From: Cydia pomonella
Taxonomy: Eukaryota > Arthropoda > Insecta > Lepidoptera > Tortricidae
DNA: 64,000 bases
Assembly: GCF_033807575.1 (NCBI RefSeq)
Contig: NC_084704.1
Span: 7,711,056-7,775,055, forward strand
Reading direction: 5' to 3'
How positions within the stretch are numbered: the first letter of the stretch is position 1; every line of letters begins with the position of its first letter. This document shows positions 34,350 to 46,889 of this stretch, one piece after another. The notes below the pieces were generated by a model, which saw only the letters and a program-made list of their open reading frames with translations, did no database searches and was not told where the DNA came from. A program made the position numbers and the translations under genes.

Positions 34350-34560
34350 GAAGCTCAGATCAGATGGCAGAGCACTGGGCTAGCGGTCCAGTGGTCATGA
34401 GTTCAAGTCTCACCCAAGCTACAATTTCTTCTCTTATTTCTAAGCTTAATAGCATAGTTCGCAGACGTTTCTGCTGAATACAAAATTAATTTGATGGAAG
34501 TAAATATACATATTTACACCCATAGGTACGTGCTAGTGGTAATTCTCTCAAAAAAACGAA
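34350..34560 (+). mobile_element. tRNA-headed SINE (Ala-AGC-like head)
   Basis: The first 70 bases look like a tRNA: an A-box-like CAGATGGCAGAGCACTGG, an anticodon arm CTGGG|CTAGCGG|TCCAG whose 7-base loop would carry AGC, and a T arm TGAG|TTCAAGT|CTCA. The acceptor stem does not close properly and the D arm has an apparent 5-base duplication (CAGAT repeated), so it is not a functional tRNA gene. A body of about 130 bp follows. Confidence 0.5.
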
Positions 34561-34631
34561 AACGATGAGGTGGACTAATAATAAGAATAAGAAACCATTT
34601 ATTGCCACACAAAATACAATGTTTCACTTAA

Positions 34632-34742
34632 AAATAATAATAATAGGCATGCGCGGCAAAAGGAACGGACTCAGCGTACGCTGCGTCAGCCATTTTATTA
34701 CAAATTGATTGCGCAGCGCTGATTTTCAGTCCGTCCCCTTCA
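34632..34742. mobile_element. Small foldback element
   Basis: GGAACGGACT...CAGCG and CGCTGATTTTCAGTCCGTCC are complementary around a TTTATTACAAATTGATTG centre. Ends and target duplication are unclear. Confidence 0.4.
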
Positions 34743-35401
34743 CTGAATCACATTGATATGACATGCGGGTTAATGGATTTTTTGTTTTATTACCAGACTA
34801 TATATATATAATTCTCTCAATTCGGTAAATAATCTTAGGCAGTGAGAATTACTTCTATACTTAGTAGGAGCTATTATCTACTTTGTGCTCGTATTTAATT
34901 ACTACTTGCATTTTTCATCTACTGTTTTTTACTATTCGCCTTCTTCTCAGGTCGTTTCGAGTTCTAAATGTGCATTTACTATAATGATATATAGGTATAC
35001 AGCTTAAGAAGATAAGATATGTGAAGCGTTATTACTTTCGTATCGTATTTGTATGCATGAGATTGAGCAACATTCACCAATCATATCAATCCGGCGGTTA
35101 TCATAAAGCTTTCAATGCGATAGGTAATTCCAAAACCAATAAACATTACCCATGCCCAAGCACGTACGCAGTATTTACGGCACAGGCAATTATATGTATC
35201 ATGTACATGTATTAAGCATTCATATTTTGAAACAGCGGCAGCATCTCTTCCAATCCAAATTTGGAGTACCCCAACAAATGCTATAGGTAACTTTATTAAG
35301 CACAACCAAATAATAGGTACGTTTTTATTTTTTTACCAACGTGCAAAGACTTTGGTGTGTTTGCCCTTCAGTTGCCAGCGCAGCGAGAACGCGTACGATA
35401 T

Positions 35402-36056
35402 GGGGGAGATTTTTGAATTTCGAGCGCTAGATTTCGTCACTCGAAAATCTGTGAAAACGGCGAAATGATATTTTCACCCCACCAACTGGAAAAGGCGCTC
35501 TTGATTGTTCAAAAACGAATGAGAAAGTTGTATTTTATCCACACGAGGGGCAAAGTAATCAGATGCAAGTTTTGAGTTATTTCCTTCTGTTAGCTGGTGG
35601 AATTGACTTTTAAATTATGATTTTGAATGATACATTTATATTACGTTCATTTGGATTTGATTGAAAATTTTTGCTATTTCATAGTTAGTATTTTGCTCGC
35701 GTTGGTGTGGTGAAAAATTTGGTATTTCACTCGGAGACAAAGTTTGTTTAATCCTCGTGCCTTGAAAGCCTCGCAACGCTCAAGATTCCACTTCACGAAC
35801 CACTCGCTACGCTAGTGGTTCAATTTTGCAATCTTTCGCTTGCTCAGGTATCAATATTAGCACGAGCGGTTAAACAACAACATTGCCCCCTTGTAAAACA
35901 AATAGCTATTTTGACGTAGCAGCGATAAAAATTGGGAATCTAGTGGAATTGACCACTCGTTTTCAATTCTATTAGTAGAAAATAAATGCCTAGTAGTGGA
36001 GATGTTATTAAACGGAGAACACGAATTCGAGCGATCGAAATTCAAAAATCGGCCCC
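35402..36056. mobile_element. Foldback MITE 'GGGGCCGATTTTT', interrupted copy
   Basis: The outer parts (35402-35472 and 35888-36056) align with the uninterrupted copy at 30793-31019: GGGGGAGATTTTTGAATTTC, AACGGCGAAATGATATTTT, then TTGGGAATCTAGTGG and GAAATTCAAAAATCGGCCCC. A 415-bp element of another foldback family is inserted between them. Confidence 0.7.
35473..35887 (+). mobile_element. Foldback MITE of the 'GAGCAAAGTT' family, long copy D (nested)
   Basis: Starts TTCACCCCACCAACTGGAAA and ends CCCTTGTAAAACAAATAGC. It contains the inverted pair CACCCCACCAAC / GTTGGTGTGGTG, and a second palindrome centred on CCACTCGCTACGCTAGTGG. The same segment is at 48449-48872. TATTTT occurs directly at both junctions and is the probable target duplication (4-6 bp, exact length ambiguous). 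Confidence 0.7.
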
Positions 36057-36061
36057 ACGGT

Positions 36062-38700
36062 CGGCAAATGGAACAACTCTCGCTTTCTTAAAAGCTACAT
36101 TGACCGCTTACACTCTGGAGGATTATTTGGCACCGTTGTAATACAAAAAAAACGTGGTCGTAAAACGTGCCATCTTTGTCATCCTTGAACTTCTAGCTCC
36201 TTCTACCTTTGACCGATCATGATTAAGCAAGATACGTTGCAACATCCTAGTCAGCTCAGTTAAACAATAACGTTTTGGTAATTATTGTTAATCGCTTGTA
36301 GCTTCAACGTTTTATTATGTATTCGGTTTGAAGATCATTCTCCCGTACTGGTGATTGTATTATTGTATAAATGACAAGGCCCCGTGCGTAGAAAACGTAA
36401 ATTAAACAGACGTCTGTCTATATATAATGATTAAATTTAAGCATTTGAGATTGTAGCTAGTTATACCTCTGTTTTTAATTTTTTATGTGTTCCAAGTACG
36501 TATTGAATACCTTTTCAGGTAGGTTCGCTACACAATGGAGCCGTCACAACAAAGTAACAATCACTCAAATGTGGCCACATCCTCTGTTAGCTGCGTATTT
36601 AGTTGTTTACGATGCTTTTAACCGAATTCCAAATCATTGTAACGCGACTTAAGTGTCCCAGATAAAATATTTTTTTTAGTTAAGTAAATGTTGCTTTTTA
36701 TTAGATTTTAGTATCCTTGCATTTAAACCTTGCTACCGAAAAGCACTTAAACGCCAAAAACACTTTTCTATGAAACGTGATATGGTCGATAGGTAAAATT
36801 ACACAAGCCGATTCACCAAAGCTAGCTGGCATCAAGCCGATCAACAACGAAAAATAAATCATCTCAAAATCTGTAAAAGTGTAAATAACCTACCTGTAAG
36901 CAGTTACGTACTACGTCGTAGTTAGTTAGTTAAGTGCTTCTGGGCATTTTCTGCAAGTCGACAACCATTGTGCCTATATTGCGTGAAACGAGGTAGCGCT
37001 ACTCTACCATCATACTTATCCGCAGTTTATATGACAGGATTTCAATTCATTAATTTAATTAACTTTATACACGTAAGGTTTTGTGTATCGATCTGTACCG
37101 TAAATAAAAATTACATAATTACGAAAAACCTCTGTCACAGTTAAATTAGTCCTGCATTCAGCGAAAAAAATCCAAATATTAGTTTTAAGTATAAAAAAAA
37201 GTTAAACAGTCGAAACCGCGCTTTGAAGGTCTGAGAGGCAAGTAAGTATTTATAAACGGATTCATTATAGGTAAATCGTACAAGAACCATATTAGAGTCG
37301 CAGTTTATAAACACGTGTAACCAGTAATCTCTGTACGTGTCTCTTTCTAATTTGTCAGAAAAAAACACAGACAGAAAGAAGGTTTGGATTAGGCAATTCA
37401 GCTGTTAAGGGGGTCCCTAACGCCAATGACCTTCGATTAGAATCCCTTCGTTTTCAAATGTTTTTTGTAGCTTATCAATCTTATAATATATAACGGCAAC
37501 GGCTGTACGCAATATAGTATACCATATTTACTTCAAAGTTCACTGTCTTCGGGATATTTGGCATCCAAGTTGAACAATTTTAGGCCAAAAAACTGGTTAA
37601 CTGGCCATAACTTTTGTGTTAATTAGTTTAACATTAAAATCTCTGACTAGTTTTCAGAGACATCAAAGACGAACCTAAATGTGTAGATTTCGTACATATA
37701 AAATACTTCACAGCAACCTAGTAACGAAAAAATTGTTTTTTTAGACAATGTTTAAAAATAAATAAATAAGTGTTAATTTCTTTAAAATCCGGCAGATCAG
37801 AATGGAGATAAAAGATTGAAGAACCGATAGCTGTTTGTCCATAGATATATATGATCTGAGTGTTTGTCTAATAATTCTATCTATAAGTGCAAATGAAGGA
37901 GTAACGACTCAAAACAAGTCAAAAATCGATAAAAACCGCGGGGAGCCCCTTAAGGTGCAGTGCATTCAGCTAACAGAGTTTTTGAAAAATCGTATTAGCA
38001 CTTTTTAGATCATACGGTTGCCAAGAAATATGAATACCAATCATGAGGCTTTTCTCTAGCAAAATTATCGATCCGAAACTTCATTAAACAACTTTCGCTC
38101 TATAGACAAAAAAAATCACCAAAAAAGGTTAAAGAACGCGCCGTTAAATATTTGTTATCTTTTTTTGCTCAAAAGCTACTACACGAAAATATCTTCTACT
38201 AAATCATCGTTTTTTTTTTGTTAAAAATAATTCTAAATAACAACTCAATAAAAATGATATCCGCGATTCCGGGCACGCACGGCCGTCCGCTCAGTGCTCA
38301 ACGAGCTGTGTTCGCAGAAGGACTTAAACTTACTTTACTCGTACCTTAACTTAGCTTAGCCCTTTAGCCTCCCTTCAATACACGAGAACGAGCGATAAAA
38401 AGGTCCATATTAGCCAAAACAGTTTTACAACCGGACGAAAGGACGATTTCCAAATTCTCACGACACCCAAGTTTTATGCCGCGATATAATTTTAAACGTC
38501 TTCGAGTAATAAAATCGAGAATTATGTGAAATATATTGGCAAGTGGCAACGTTGCGGTTTGTTACTACCACACGTAGGTAGTTTTATCGCGGAGGACCAC
38601 ACGGGCGTGTTTTGATAATGCACGAAAGGCTTGTGTTAGCACGAGGATATGAAAGTACAGAAGCGTAACTAGATTCGATGAGGTATCCATAAACTTGTAC
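36062..38700. other. Unrecognised stretch
   Basis: No gene or element could be recognised over 2.6 kb. Part of it (37500-38240), rich in A and T runs with GCCATAACTTTTGTGTTAAT, has the texture of an old repeat, but I found no second copy in the window. Confidence 0.3.
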
Positions 38701-39245
38701 ATGTTTTAATTTATATTTATTTATTTAGACACATAATAAACTTACAGTAGTCACCAAGTCGTTTACATGTTAAATCTTAATTCTAATGTCAAGTTATTGT
38801 AATATAAAAATGTCAAAAATGTAATACAAATAAAATCAATATAATTTATAAACCAATAAAAAAATAACTTCTAATAATAAAAGACAAATTCAACAGACAG
38901 AAGCACAATAAAATAAATAAATATAAACTTATCATAAAAAAAAATAACAAAATTCTCAAATTAAAATTATAAATACAAATTTATCCAAACAATCGTCAGA
39001 GATACAAAATATTTAAAAAGTGGTAACATTTTCTGCGAAATCCACCAGCATTATCCACAAATATATTTATAATTACTTGTTTAAGTACTGTTTCTCTGAA
39101 AAAAAAAACTGAATACCTTTGTGGAATAGTGGATGCTGCTCTTCCAATACAAGTGTTTCATAGACAGTTATTATCTCCTTACCATAACAATACATTGAAA
39201 TTGGTATTTACCAGTACTGTTGCCAAATATAATAAAATTATACAT
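38700..39245. other. Very AT-rich stretch
   Basis: Long runs of A and T with AATAAA-like words on both strands; possibly the 3' UTR of a reverse-orientation LINE, but no coding block supports this. Confidence 0.3.
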
Positions 39246-39251
39246 AATAAT

Positions 39252-39449
39252 CATACATCGGGGTTTTTGGTGCGGGAATGTTTGACACTAGCCAAAAAAC
39301 AGGTATAAACTATAAAAACCGATACTATTTTAATATTTATAAACGCATTTGGAGCTTACTGTCTATTTTTAATTCATAGTTTGATAATTATTTTACAATA
39401 AACAAATTCATTCAAACAAACATTCACGCACCAAAAACCCCGATGTATG
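39252..39449. mobile_element. MITE with 33-bp TIRs and 8-bp target duplication
   Basis: CATACATCGGGGTTTTTGGT begins the left end and continues GCGGGAATGTTTG. The right end is its complement with one mismatch. It is flanked by ATAATAAT at 39244-39251 and 39450-39457. An 8-bp duplication and CA...TG ends suggest a hAT-type MITE, but the duplication is of simple sequence, so the superfamily is tentative. Confidence 0.7.
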
Positions 39450-39457
39450 ATAATAAT

Positions 39458-40860
39458 ATGGTAGCCACATCACCTTCTTTTAATAAATAAGACCTCTGCC
39501 CTACTCTGTTAAAAACTGATTCTTAGCTGTACCTTTGTAGGTACTAGTCCATACCAATTGGCAGTAGTTAGGGCTCCGGTACGGTAGCTAAGTGAACAAA
39601 ACCAACACGTGATGTCGTATGTGCAACTGTTAGCCCAGGGTTAAGATCCACACGAAAGTCACTCCCATACAATCGTTTTACGCTCTAATTTTAAAACGAT
39701 GTTCGTTCATGTTAAATTTCATGCTATTTCAGAATGTCGTTTTAAAAAGAGAGCATAACTTCGATTGTATAAGTCCGTGTTGCTCTTAGGTACTTAAACA
39801 TAATACATGCTTTCACGAATAATAATTCCTAAGGTACGAGTAGAGCAGCATCAAGAGTAGGAAACACATACCATTTAGATTTTTAATTTTGGGTGGAACT
39901 TCAATGGTAAGTAGGTAAATGAAAAAAAAAACAAAAATTTATTCTGGTTAAAAAAAACCCTGATTTTACAATTTTGTTTTTTTCTGCTAAACTGTAAGAC
40001 AGTTTGTTGGCAGAGGGAACTCCCTTAAATACAGATGGGTTAGCTTATTGCCTAGTTAATTAATAAGTAAGTACGGTACATCTTATAGCTTATTGTGGTG
40101 GTAATTTAATTTTGTTTAATAGAAACGTTTTCAATTTACATTTAAACATCCTAAATCATTTACATTCCCTTATATCATACGGATGTTCCGTCACTTGTGT
40201 CGCCTCTATTTTTTATACTTGCATTGTTCTTACGTTGCAAAGACAAAATCGGAATTCGAGACGGAGCTGACAGGGCAACCCACGTGAGGTGTGCCGTTAG
40301 CTTACTTTCTTTCTGGACCCCATTGTGCCTTGGTAGAATGTAGAGTAGCTTCGTTGAACCCATTAAGCCTAAATGAACAATTTTGAAATCAAATTGATCA
40401 ATAATTAAAATAAGTCCATTACTTGAGCAACGCGCACCGGAAATCCGATCCTTAAAAAGTGTGATTTTTAAACCAGAGGTTGTGGGTTTGAATCCTGTGT
40501 CGTATAGTTACTAAATTGTTGAGCCATTTATGGTTTACTACGTGTGTTTGCCTCGATTCTCGGGAATAGGCTACCAAGTAAATCTAGTCCAGTGTCGTTT
40601 TCCTTTATGATGCAACTGGATTAGCGCAGAGATTGTTTTGTTTCACTTTTTTTTACTTTGACTAGGTGTAATATACTCCAGAGCAATACGGCGTCGCTTT
40701 GTCTAGGTCTTTATCCAGTTGTACCTACTGTTACACAATCGAGGAGCATTCAGTATCGAGAATTCAGAAATCAGAAATCATTGCATTTATTCGTGATAAA
40801 CTACGACATACAAAAGTATAACAACATAACAAAAGAAAGAAACATAGAATAAATAAATAG
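39458..40860. other. Unrecognised stretch; one B-box-like word
   Basis: GTGGGTTTGAATCCTGTG near 40482-40499 looks like the B box of a tRNA-derived SINE, but no A box or body is clear. Otherwise nothing was recognised. Confidence 0.3.
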
Positions 40861-40865
40861 TTTAC

Positions 40866-40942
40866 CACGAAATGGTCCCGCCTCAGCATTAACGCTAACT
40901 CAAAAGTCAGCGCTGATCTTCCGGCGAGACCATTTGTGGAAT
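40866..40942. mobile_element. Small foldback element
   Basis: CACGAAATGGTCCCGCCTCA and CGGCGAGACCATTTGTGG are complementary with few mismatches, with an inner CAGC/GCTG pair. About 77 bp. Confidence 0.5.
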
Positions 40943-41480
40943 TCGGTTCATTTTGAAGAAACAGGGCTTGCTTTTAAATCAAAAGCACGAGCGGCTATGA
41001 TAATCGCTATTGTAGTTGCAGAGATAATGCAAGATAGCACTTATACATTCCCAATTTTTATTCTAGTCATGCTACTAATGGATCTGAAGTATCTGTTTAT
41101 TAACCTGCAAATTTTTTATTATTTTAAAGAGTCATGTCCTAAAAGTCTAACAACAAAGGGTGTATAGAGTAGGTAATTGAAAATGACACCATTAAGTATG
41201 CAGTATGGACTGTAAAAACAGCCACAAAAAGTGAGGGTTTTAACAAGTCTTTAACCGCAATCATGACATTCATGACCACTCCAGCCCAACCCTCATCAAA
41301 AATAATACTCGAGAACTCCTATTACTATGCCACCTTTCATATCGAATCACTCTAATTTTACCGACGTAACCGACACTTCCATGAGAATAAAGTATGTATA
41401 AACAGAACTGACGTCCCGACAGACAAACTCATTTTTAAGTTTTATGGAGCTACGTGTAAACATACAAAATACCTATTTGG

Positions 41481-41709
41481 CAACCGGTTTGGCCTAGTGG
41501 GTAGTGACCCTGCCTATGAAGCCGATGGTCCTGGAGTCGAATACCGGTAAGGGCATTTATTTGTGTGATGAGCACAGATAATTAATTGTTCCTGTCATGG
41601 ATGTTTTCTATATATTTAAGTATTTGTATATTACATATATCGTAATCTTAGTACCTACAACACAAGCCTTGAGCTTACCGTGGGACTTAGCCAATCTGCG
41701 TAAGAATCT

Positions 41710-41710
<1 letters not shown>
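41481..41710 (+). mobile_element. tRNA-derived SINE, second copy
   Basis: The head GGTTTGGCCTAGTGGGTAGT and the mutated B box GAGTCGAATACC are followed by the same body as at 3190-3436 (GAGCTTACCGTGGGACTTAG, CAATCTGCGTAAGAATCTCC). The usual TATAATATTTATTT tail is replaced by the AT microsatellite that follows. The B box differs from consensus, so it is probably inactive. Confidence 0.75.

Positions 41711-41711
<1 letters not shown>

Positions 41712-41763
<52 letters not shown>
41712..41763. repeat. AT dinucleotide microsatellite
   Basis: About 26 uninterrupted AT units, placed exactly where the SINE tail should be. It most likely grew from the tail of the 41481 SINE. Confidence 0.9.
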
Positions 41764-41767
<4 letters not shown>

Positions 41768-43870
41768 TTTTTTTTGTTCCGTAAATGAAAACAAAAAAAT
41801 AATAATGTGAATAGTTTTCTTAATTTTCATTTAAAGTTAATTGTTTTAATCTAAAGAACCATCTCTTAAAATATCGATACCTATACTTACCTACGTACCT
41901 ACATGACCTACGGAAATAAGTGGGTGTCAAAACAATATGGACAAAACAGGTCAGTAATTTTATCTCAATTATTTTGTGTTGTGAAGCTGAATGAACCAGA
42001 ACTGCACGCAATTAGTCCCAAACACGAGCAGTATACCGAACCATGCATGTTTACCTTCACGCCCGAACTTTGAAAGAACGTATCTACATTGAGTTCTTAT
42101 ATCGCTAAAGTCTTTCTTGGTAAAAGTAATGAAGCAAGCCATAAATTAAAGGCAATTAAGTCGCCATTTTAGTTTAATGCGGATTTCCGGCAACACCTTT
42201 CCGATTAAGAAGGACATAGGCAGAAAGTTGGCGAAAACACATAAAACGTTGTAGGTATAGGTAATCTATGGGCTGGTAAAATTGATTAAACTGAGATAAT
42301 TGAATTAACGTGGGAATTAAAACTGACAATATTTATTAAGAGCATAGCCATTTAGCAAGTAAATAACTTAATTATAAAAGTGAATAGCATCCTGGATGCA
42401 ATATTAAGAGTGTGATTGGTAGGTACTTGATGCTCTCCATAAGGTTTGTTATCTGAAATCAACAAATGTTTTTGAGGTTAATTATATTATATACAATTGA
42501 TACAATTTGCATGCAATAGGTAATAATCAAGCGGACGTATGAATGCACCAAGATAAGGACTGTCAACATATAACTGACCTAGAACAATAAAATTGTTGTT
42601 ATTAAACTATCACAATATGCATCCAGGAATCTATTCTGGGAATCTGGAACGTTCAGCTGGCCAATAATAGATCGTTTATGAGGATTGAAATGCTCCAACA
42701 CATATCAGGAAACACCCAAAAGTACAACTCTCGGAAAAGCCTTTAAATACCTAGCATATGGAAAATCAGTTTATTCCCGTTTCCCGGTTCTTCTAAAGAC
42801 TCTTTGCCTACTTTAGATAAGATATCTATTTATGCCCACTACCTTATAATATATTCAAGTGATTGTATATATTATTATGTACCAAGTTCATACATTACAT
42901 GAATTTTATAGTTACTCACCTAGGAAGGAAGTCTCAGTACCGATAAATCATCAATGCAGGACTTACAAAAAATGTGGTAAAACACTTTTGTAGTTTTTAT
43001 ATCGTTATATGGAGTATCGAGACAAACCACTGATTTATCTGTAATAAAAAAATATTTTCGAAAACAACCACCTACCGTACCAACCTGCTAACAGCGCTTT
43101 AAGGTACATTCGTTGCCATATCTGTTCATCTTAAAACGTATCTTAAATGTATCGCAATGGGACCTAGATATCTGGACGAAGAGAATAATACAAGGTTTAA
43201 GTTAAACCTGTCTCTAAATGAATCTTATTTATAACTCCGATTTAATCTCCCAATACTGTTATTGCTAAATCTCAGACAAGGCCACTAAAGAATGGAAATC
43301 CTCACCGTAATATCGGATTACGTATCTAATCTGGAGATGACCTTGTTCAGTGCGTCATTAGATAACAGATGACATACCAGATATCACGAGCAATCAAACC
43401 TTTTTGGTGTAAACAGAGAAGACACTTCGTATATCATATACATGTACTTACTAAGAGTAACATTTAACTGAACAACTGTAGACCTTATCACGATGCTAAA
43501 AAGGTTTGAGAATTGATTTTGAAGGGGCGTAATCCAATCAGATAATTAAAAGGAAATAAAAGATATGCTACGCCGCGCGGAACTTGCTACGGAAGATATA
43601 GACGTCGCGCGGGTTTTGACCTTATCTCGATTATTCTGAAAATATACCTGCCTACGACGACTGTTTGAAATTTTACTTTATTACTGTACTAGCCACTTTT
43701 TACTACCTACAATTCTATTATACTATGCAGGGTAACGATATACATACAACTGAAAATAAACACCTGATCAAAAAGTTCAATATAAAATCAATAATTTTGC
43801 ATTTAGGGGCTAGATTTGTAGATTAGAATTGTAGATTTTGCGCTTATATTGAACTCTTAACATTTCTAAT
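41764..43870. other. Unrecognised stretch
   Basis: No gene or element recognised. Confidence 0.3.
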
Positions 43871-43876
43871 GTAACG

Positions 43877-44026
43877 TGTCAGCGGTGGTGGATATTAGGC
43901 AATAAAATTATGCAGCAGTTATGCTAACGGAGGCGGAGAGTGACTTTCTTCATCCCACTTTACTTTATACCCTACCTACAGGTACTTAATTATTTCCTAA
44001 ATATATCCACCGCTGCTGGCACTTCA
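43877..44026. mobile_element. Possible MITE with ~21-bp inverted ends
   Basis: GTGTCAGCGGTGGTGGATAT at the left and ATATCCACCGCTGCTGGCAC at the right are complementary with two or three mismatches. No target duplication was found. Confidence 0.45.
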
Positions 44027-45550
44027 CTTGGCTAGTTCAATAATTTACTCGACCAGATTATTGTAATGAGCTCGACTGTTTCTGCTCCGGATGTGGCTTG
44101 TAAAGCAAGCTGGCACTGTATTACCATCGCTTTAGCATTTCGAATGGTAACAGTGACCAGTGTAACACTGGGGTAGATGAGTAGGTAGGTACTTTGTTTC
44201 GCAGATAGCTTTTATATGGGCCCTTTAGGAAAACATTAAATCGAAAAAAAAACAATCACTATTTTAACTTTTTAATGTAGTTTCTCTCTCTAGGCCTAGA
44301 GATAGTATATTTTTTTACGTTGAGACAAACGCTCAGCTGCGTCCGATAGCTATGATAATTATGCACCTAGTTGTATAATAATGCATTGGACGTTAGAAAA
44401 TGTAAACGTTAATAATAAATAGACACTAAAATGATTATGGAAAACTACAGCGCCTTCTAAATTGCACATTTCAATTGGAACTAGGTTATGTACCTAGTAC
44501 ATAACTTGTGTTGTGCGGGAATATACTTAAATTAAATTAAAGCGGGTAAAAATGTATCTACTCAAACAAAATCTTAGAACGGAACACATACAAAAATTCG
44601 AATTCAGCTTTTTTCGCTAACAGAACCTTATTCTTTCAAAATCTGTTTAAAATGGAAGTAGCCTATGTCATAAAAACGGACCAATTGACACCTCATTCAT
44701 CAAAATCAGCTGAGTATTTTTATGCTACGGTGGAACAGCCGACACAGATATACCGAAAACCCACATACACTATGCATGACATAGGTATGTAGGTATGAAG
44801 TTATGAACGCATAAGTGTAATTAAGTATATTTGTGTCGTGTCTATTCGTAGGGTCAGGTAAAAAGAAATAATGCCCCTAATTGAGTAACTACCTATTATT
44901 CACCTATTTACCTAATCTTCTTAATAAAACAATACCACCAATGCGTGTACGCATCACTCTCGCTTATCCCGATTGCATCCCCAGCTACTATCGATGCTGG
45001 GGGTCCGCTTTCCGGTTTTTTCTCCTCCACTTCACACAACCAATCATCTGAACTAAATATAAATCGATTAAGCATTAAGCACCTCAATGTAGTACGAGTA
45101 AGAGTACCAGGTGCTTATAAAGTTAAAATTAGCTGCATCAAAATTCTTATAATGTTTATACTTCCTACGTACTCAATGATACAATGAAGAGTGCAGATAG
45201 GAATTCGTGGGTTATCTCTATTGTACTCGTCGATACCTACGCTGCGGCCTGCCATTGCCTGAGTTCATCACTCACGTTTTCTTAAAATTGGGCCAAACTG
45301 ATAGTGATCCATGTTCTAATTGGTTTAAGTGCGTATAGTCTTAGATTTAATTAGTACAGTCAGAGGCCGATTGTCAGGATTGTTATTGTATTCGCTTAAA
45401 GACCGTCCACAGAACCAGCAAAAGGGAACCTCGGAAATCGTTAACTCTGTAAAAAACTATAGGCAAAGATCACTCAAATCTAATTAGCTGTGCGAGAGTA
45501 GCGCGAAAGTATTTGGTTATTTGTCAATTGACTGGCGCAAATATTCAGGT
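44027..45550. other. Unrecognised stretch
   Basis: No gene or element recognised. A short near-palindrome GTTATGTACCTAGTACATAA occurs near 44486-44506. Confidence 0.3.
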
Positions 45551-45551
45551 A

Positions 45552-45736
45552 AAGGTGGATCCACATCGCAGTTAACTTTTGTGGAGCAACCCGAGCAAAT
45601 GTGGAGCAACACTGTGCAACAGTAGATACCTAAGGCACCATTCATTTATTACGTAAGACGATTTTTGGCAGTTTATGATCCCCTACTTTTGCACAGTTTT
45701 GCTCCACAAAAGTCAACTGCGGTGTAGATGCACCTT
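45552..45736. mobile_element. MITE with ~39-bp imperfect TIRs
   Basis: AAGGTGGATCCACATCGCAG followed by TTAACTTTTGTGGAGCAA, and the complementary right end TTGCTCCACAAAAGTCAACT then GCGGTGTAGATGCACCTT. TGTGGAGCAAC is repeated directly inside the left arm (45579 and 45600). Confidence 0.65.
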
Positions 45737-46127
45737 AATATGAATATTTGGGTCCATTAGTTCACAATTTTATCAGGATTTTAGTTCCTCCACCACGCTC
45801 TTCGCATATAGCAAGCGATCAGAATATCAGTTCAGCGGTAACTCTTGTTGTTTTACTCCAGATAACCTCAGGACCTTCACACTTTCTGCTAATTACTTAT
45901 CAGCATAGTACAAGCAACCCCCTTGCCTCGGGATAAGAGTTCAAGCATTCAAAACTTTAAAGACAATGGGACAAAGTTGTCTTTTGCATGTTCTGTGCTC
46001 AGATCTCTGATGGTTAGATCACATAAATGGCCACACAATTTGTTTTGATATTATTTTTGCACAGACAAATTGGGTGGGCTAGTATTAAGGTCATATTAAT
46101 AAAAATAAGTATGTCACTATCTTTAGT

Positions 46128-46452
46128 TAAGAGGGGAGAACAGCTTTTCGAATCTAACGAAATAACGGTAATTTTTCTATGAAATTCCATTTCGGGCGTA
46201 AACGGTTTCCACCACTAAATCATTTTGATTTTGATCGCTTCAGCATAATATATTCTAGGTTTATAGGTTTCGCTTTTTAGAAAACAAAGTTTTTGTTTTT
46301 TTTTTCGTTTTACTAATTTTGAAAAAAGGAAAACCTATAAACCTATTTTTTATTGTGTCAATAACATACTAAAATATCATGGAAAATATTTAGAAGTTGA
46401 AAAACGTTTTCTTGTATAGACGATCACGTGGTTATACTTCACTCTTAACTGG
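46128..46452. mobile_element. Dispersed MITE-like repeat, copy 1
   Basis: It aligns with 50843-51180: AAGAGGGGAGAACAGCTTTT, CTAACGAAATAACGGTA, GATCGCTTCAGCATAATATA, AACCTATAAACCTA and AAAACGTTTTCT. Ends related to CTTAAGAGG are inverted with respect to each other. It contains a palindrome AGGTTTATAGG / CCTATAAACCT. Confidence 0.6.
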
Positions 46453-46720
46453 GCTCGCTAGCTCGCTACAGGAAAGACTATCCTTGGTATTAGATTTCAC
46501 TGTTTCATACCGCTCAGAATGTGCTGATTCTTATTGTAAATTTAGAGACATTTATTTATACCACAACGGTCGCAAACAAGCACGCGACCTCCGCAGCCTA
46601 ATGAAGAGCGCTTGCAACTCGTGGACTTGCACTTTGCCAATCGTACAAGCCAAAAAATTGCGCAGAATAGTCATTTTAGTCGACTCAAGATTTTATGTAA
46701 CTATAATGGACAGAAAATAA
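46397..46720 (+). other. Open frame of 107 codons, not called as a gene
   Basis: The frame starts at a TTG inside the MITE-like repeat and runs to 46720. The C-terminal part beyond the repeat (CADSYCKFRDIYLYHNGRKQ, then ARDLRSLMKSACNSWTCTL) has a few cysteines but no domain I recognise. Because its start lies within a repeat, this is more likely chance or a decayed exon. Confidence 0.2.
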
Positions 46721-46756
46721 TAAAATCTCATGATTGTGGTTTTTGGTAGCTCCTAA

Positions 46757-46885
46757 GTACTAGGTGATACAGGAGGCAAACGAGCAGACGGATCACCTGA
46801 TGGTAAGCGATTACCGCCGCCCATGGACACCTGCAACATCAGAGGGGTTGTAAGTGCGTTGCCGGCCTTTAAGATGGGAGTCTCT
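46757..46885 (-). mobile_element. LINE 3'-end relative, reverse orientation
   Basis: GGCAAACGAGCAGACGGATC, ACCTGATGGTAAGCGATTAC, CCATGGACACCTGCAACATC and GTGCGTTGCCGGCCTTTAAG. This is the reverse complement, diverged, of the 3950-4310 and 29609-29730 repeat end. Confidence 0.55.
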
Positions 46886-46889
46886 TATG

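Noticed and set aside
34350..34420. Functional tRNA-Ala gene
   Set aside because: The anticodon and T arms look right, but the acceptor stem does not pair, the D arm has extra bases, and a SINE-like body follows.
41712..41763. Origin or regulatory AT-rich element
   Set aside because: A plain AT microsatellite at the end of a SINE explains it.
46397..46720. 107-codon gene
   Set aside because: Starts within a dispersed repeat with a TTG and has no recognised domain.
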